DNA of 64,000 bases from Staphylotrichum longicolle (Eukaryota > Ascomycota > Sordariomycetes > Sordariales > Chaetomiaceae), in assembly GCA_019096155.1 (NCBI GenBank), contig JAHCVI010000001.1, positions 8,804,001 to 8,868,000 on the forward strand, given 5' to 3'. Shown piece by piece: positions 60,799 through 64,000 of the stretch. The notes below the pieces were generated by a model that did no database searches, was not told the DNA's origin, and saw only the letters and a list, made by a program, of their open reading frames with translations. Position numbers and translations under genes: made by a program. The number at the start of each line of letters is the position of its first letter. Positions within the stretch are counted from its first letter, which is position 1.

Positions 60799-61425
60799 AT
60801 GCCCTGGTCGTACGAAAACGCACTCGCCGCACTCCAACTGGCAGCAAAACAAGTCTTTTCCCTATGGCGATGGCTTGTTCGGGTGTTGTTGCGAGTCAGC
60901 CTCTTCCCATGTCGATGGCTGGTCCAGGTCTTGTCCCAGCGCAGCCTCTCCATGTGGCGTCGGCTCGTTCAGGTTTCGTCGCGAGGCAGCGTCTCGCTCT
61001 GGAGGTGGCTCGTTCAAACTTTGTCGCGAGCCAGCAAATGGACACAGCATGCGGCCAAGACTGTTTCCTCCGAGTGGGAAGCGTGCACCGACCTGTTCAT
61101 GCTGATGGTGCCAAAAGCATGCAAGTCCCAGGCTCGCTCCCTCGGGCAATGGTTCGTCGTGAGGATTCTGAGGCAGGTTGGCAAACGCGTGCAGCTTGCG
61201 GCAAACGTGTTGGTCTGGGTGGTGTTTGCAGTGGTCTACTCCTCCCTGCTGGTTTTGCCGGAGTTGATCGGCATGGAGTTCGATCTCCTCGCCTTCATCT
61301 CTCATAAACTCACCTACGGCGTCATCTACATCGCCCTTTTCCTCCACCGCATTTCAACGCACCTGGCAAATGCCGCACGCGGTGCTCGAAACATTCGCAC
61401 TATGGATGGGTATTTCGAGTACTAG
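60799..61425 (+). CDS. Unknown membrane-type protein with four 15-residue repeats
   Basis: Intronless frame of 208 residues. I recognise no family. Residues 21-80 are four tandem 15-residue units with the core W/C-R-W/R-L-V-Q/R-V/T (Trp or Cys at 23, 38, 53 and 68), followed by S-R/Q and Ser. Each unit would form an amphipathic helix of Trp, Leu, Val and Arg. The matching DNA has a 45-base period (60859-61038) with scattered base differences. Next is a polar helix (81-130), then a hydrophobic segment at about 133-155 and another at 169-185. The end is basic, then Tyr-rich (MDGYFEY). Coding use of the repeat frame, and the absence of stops, support a real gene. It could be a recent, lineage-specific gene; a non-coding repeat remains possible. 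Confidence 0.55.
   Translation: MPWSYENALAALQLAAKQVFSLWRWLVRVLLRVSLFPCRWLVQVLSQRSLSMWRRLVQVSSRGSVSLWRWLVQTLSRASKWTQHAAKTVSSEWEACTDLFMLMVPKACKSQARSLGQWFVVRILRQVGKRVQLAANVLVWVVFAVVYSSLLVLPELIGMEFDLLAFISHKLTYGVIYIALFLHRISTHLANAARGARNIRTMDGYFEY
60859..61038 (+). repeat. Four copies of a 45-base coding repeat
   Basis: Units align by the TGG/TGT-CGA-TGG and GGCTSGTTC-type blocks at 45-base spacing. They encode the four 15-residue amphipathic units of the protein at 60799-61425. Confidence 0.8.
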
Positions 61426-62151
61426 AGGTGGGCAACGGGTCAAGGGAGCAGCCTATTTGGATTTGTGGGGTTTATGGACTGGGGACTGTGTTCAGCGAAG
61501 TTGAGAGCTTGCGGATCTGGGACTGGCGGATCGTGGCAGCGAATGTTACAGTACTCAGCGTGGTAGCATCTCCCTGCAAAATGTCAACAAGAAGTTGTAG
61601 CCAAGCCCCTTGGGCATCTTGCCGTTCATTTTCGCCTTCTCATCATCGGTGCCTTGTTTCATTTTCCTTGTCCCATTTGTATGGGGTGTTATTGGGCTTG
61701 CACCTTCGTACCTGGCAACGTTTTGATGCCGGCGCCCTTGTTTGATTCTTTCCATCGGCTGGGGAACTTGTATGGGAAAAGAACGGACCATGTTGAGCTC
61801 TGCAAGCAATGACTAACTTGAACTCCACGGAGTGATTTAATTTACCCCATTCACTAAAGACTTACTGTGAGAGAAAAAACAGGCCTTTGGCCGATCACAA
61901 CAAAGCAGCATCAACAACCCCATACAACCGACCAACAGAGAACATCACAACAACTCCGACAACACTTTTTGTCCGTTCCTTACAGGAGACTGTCTTTATA
62001 GGTGAGTCATTGAGTTTTATTACTCAAAAGCTCCAGCAAATCTCAATCATCAACCGACAGACAACTCCTCAGAAAACCAAGTTCTGGCTAACATGTCGTG
62101 GACAGCACTGGAAACTTCCGCATATCAAATGCAGTCAACCGACTAGCCGCT
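61426..62151. other. Intergenic spacer
   Basis: About 730 bases between the repeat-protein gene and the BTB gene. No gene recognised; the leader of the BTB gene (61900-62100) is CA-rich. Confidence 0.6.
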
Positions 62152-64000
62152 ATGGACTCCGGTGCTTCTCTCGCAAAGCATCGGGCTGCATCATACGCCG
62201 ATGCCCTTAGGGGCCACAAGGTGTTCACTCCCCAGCCCAAGCCCGCCGGGGACCAAAAAGCTGAGCTGGCACCAATCCCGAAGGAAGTGCCCAAGGCAGC
62301 CCGGGCAGCAACCAAGAAGACGAACCATAAACAGGGGCTCAAAGCAGCCCAGGGAAAGAGCCAAAAGGTCGACCCTACAATCGCGGACAAGAAGTAGCCG
62401 GCACACCCCAGCCTGCGCAGTTAGGGAAGGCATCACAGTCGGGGACTTCGAAGCCACCACAAGTCCGGGGAGCTACAGGGCAGCCTCCAAAGTCAGTGTT
62501 TTCGTACGCTGAGGCCGTCAAGGGCAAGTCATTGTCAACGACACATGGGAGCAAGAACGTCGAGACCAGCCACGAGACCCAAATACCTCCGTCTCCTTCG
62601 ATACAAGTCGCAACACCCAAGCTTGCGCCAACACACCCCTCACAACTAGTGTCTTTGCAAGGTGTGAATGCTCGAGATACCACAGGACCGGAACATCATG
62701 GATTTGGTCGTCAGGACTCGACTCGACCCGAAGACGAGGTAGTTCGTCATCTTGCAGGACGCATGCCGTTGCGCGGGCCTGCTCCTGCATCGCCAGATCA
62801 CAGGACAGGACAATACGCACCCCCCGCCTTGCAGCCTTCATGCAGTGGGAGTTCTGTCGCATACATGATGCGCCCGAGGAGTTCGGCAACCTGGCAAAAC
62901 CGCAACACGGAGAGCAGATCAGATGGTGGCTCAGAACGCGTATCTAGCCGTGCAGTTCGCCGCTTCTCAGCGGGAGACATTGCCGCTTCTTCTTCCCATA
63001 TTCTCTCTACTTCTCGCCCACAGTTTGTGCCTCTCTCTCCGTCCATTGCATCTGCTACGACTTCGCAACACACTGCGACCTCATCAGACGCTCCCACGAC
63101 TCTTCGACTCTGCGACTTTCATATCGAAACCGCCATCCAGCAGGCAATCATGGCCGAGAACAAGAGACTCAAGATGACCGAGGAGCGGGAGAACCGAACG
63201 CGGGCGCTGATCGCCGCCCACGATCATGGCTCCATCTCGTACGTTGCCCTCCGTCCGGCACCAAACCAGACTTGCTAATTGTTCACCAGACTTTGGGAAT
63301 CGCAGTACGAATGGGACGTCATGGTCACATGCGGCAGTCACGTTTGGAGACTCCATCGCGACATTCTCTGCCGCGAGTCGGAGCTGTTCAGGGCGCGGTT
63401 GCCACCCAAGGACCCCGTAAGTAAACATCCACCCCTTTTCTCGACCGCCAAGCGCTCCCCACGCTCGCGCCCATCAAAAAGACTAACAACTCGCCGTACA
63501 GAACGGAGGCTACGTCACGTTCGACTGCTCCAACCACTGCCCAACCCAGCTCGCCAACGCCCTCTACTTCATGTACCACAAGAGTAAGCCCCCCCTTTTC
63601 CCCCATCTTGCTCTCTCATCCCATCCCCATCTCTAACCCCCCACCTCTTCCAACCCCCAGCCCTCCCAACCGGCACCCTCACCCTCGTCAACCCCCTCGA
63701 CGGCTCCCCCATCCGGCACGCCGTCTTCGCCTTCATCGCTGGCGCCTCAGTCGCCTGCAGCGCCATGACCGCGGCCGCCCTCGCGGCGCTCGACACGGCC
63801 GCCTCCCGCCTGCGCACCTTTTTTCTCTCGCAGCGGGACCCCGCCACCGCCCTCGCCGCGGCCGACCTCGCCCCCTTGTACGACCCGCTCTCGGACGCGC
63901 TCATCATGGCCTACGGCCAGGGCGGCGGCGCGCGCGCGTGCGTGCGGCCGCTGCGGGTCGCCCTGGCGCACCTGCTGGACGTGACGGTGCTGTGGCTGGC
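62152..64000 (+). CDS. BTB/POZ-domain protein, 3' end outside window (one frame break)
   Basis: The last exon is still open at the window edge. Exons are 62152-63238 (with a break), 63290-63416, 63502-63583 and 63661 onward; the three introns are 51, 85 and 77 nt and in phase. The N-terminal 350 residues are disordered and Ser/Pro/Gln-rich. A helix (IQQAIMAENKRLKMTEERENRTRA in part) precedes the BTB fold: WDVMVTCGSHVWRLHRDILCRES, then LFRARL, then YVTFDCSNHCPTQLANALYFMY (each a shorter piece of the domain). BTB proteins are often Cullin-3 adaptors or transcription factors; nothing here decides which. The frame changes near 62355-62400, between the KVDPT and GTPQPAQLG segments, consistent with one missing base. 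I chose 62152 because an upstream ATG at 62093 meets a stop. Confidence 0.75.

Noticed and set aside
1..64000. tRNA, rRNA, CRISPR, integrated virus or transposon
   Set aside because: No T-loop-like GGTTCGA with a matching acceptor stem, no long direct or inverted terminal repeats, no transposase, reverse transcriptase or capsid motifs were seen by eye.

Overview
The window looks like nuclear DNA of a filamentous ascomycete (Pezizomycotina, most likely Sordariomycetes). The coding regions are GC-rich. Introns are short (about 50-170 nt), mostly GT-AG, often with a CTAAC-like branch site. Core eukaryotic genes lie beside families typical of filamentous fungi (Msb1/Mug8, NmrA-like, SnoaL-like, a fungal UDP-glycosyltransferase, PXR1, SUR7). 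I see no transposon, rRNA, tRNA, CRISPR or prokaryotic operon.

Layout from left to right: Cdc1/Ted1-type ER metallophosphoesterase (+), uracil-DNA glycosylase (+), Msb1/Mug8 morphogenesis protein (+), MTM1-type mitochondrial carrier (-), a long unknown protein with a Cys-rich C-terminus (-), PAF-acetylhydrolase-like lipase (-), NmrA-like reductase (-) divergent from a SnoaL-like protein (+), UDP-glycosyltransferase with a tail of ubiquitin-interacting-like motifs (-), mitochondrial phosphate carrier (-), CBS-domain protein (+), small calycin/lipocalin-like protein (-), NAD-dependent epimerase-like SDR (-), F-actin capping protein beta (-) divergent from ALG12 (+), PPZ-type phosphatase (-), SUR7-family membrane protein (+), COX17 (+), a coiled-coil protein (-) divergent from PXR1 (+), an intronless protein with four 15-residue repeats and two membrane segments (+), and a BTB/POZ protein (+) that runs off the right end.

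The genes do not form one pathway. Loose themes are mitochondria (MTM1, phosphate carrier, COX17), glycosylation and ER/GPI work (Cdc1/Ted1, ALG12, glycosyltransferase), and cortex, actin and polarity (Msb1, capping protein, SUR7). The PAF-AH, NmrA and SnoaL stretch is the most accessory-looking.

The most important caution is that eight otherwise conserved genes (CDC1, MTM1, the Cys-rich protein, PAF-AH, the glycosyltransferase, CAP2, ALG12, BTB) carry one or more single-base frame breaks, many at homopolymers, while keeping their motifs in the shifted frame. This looks more like indel error in the assembly than gene decay, but the sequence alone cannot prove it. The candidates I find most novel are the 15-residue repeat membrane protein at 60799-61425 and the ubiquitin-interacting-like array on the glycosyltransferase.
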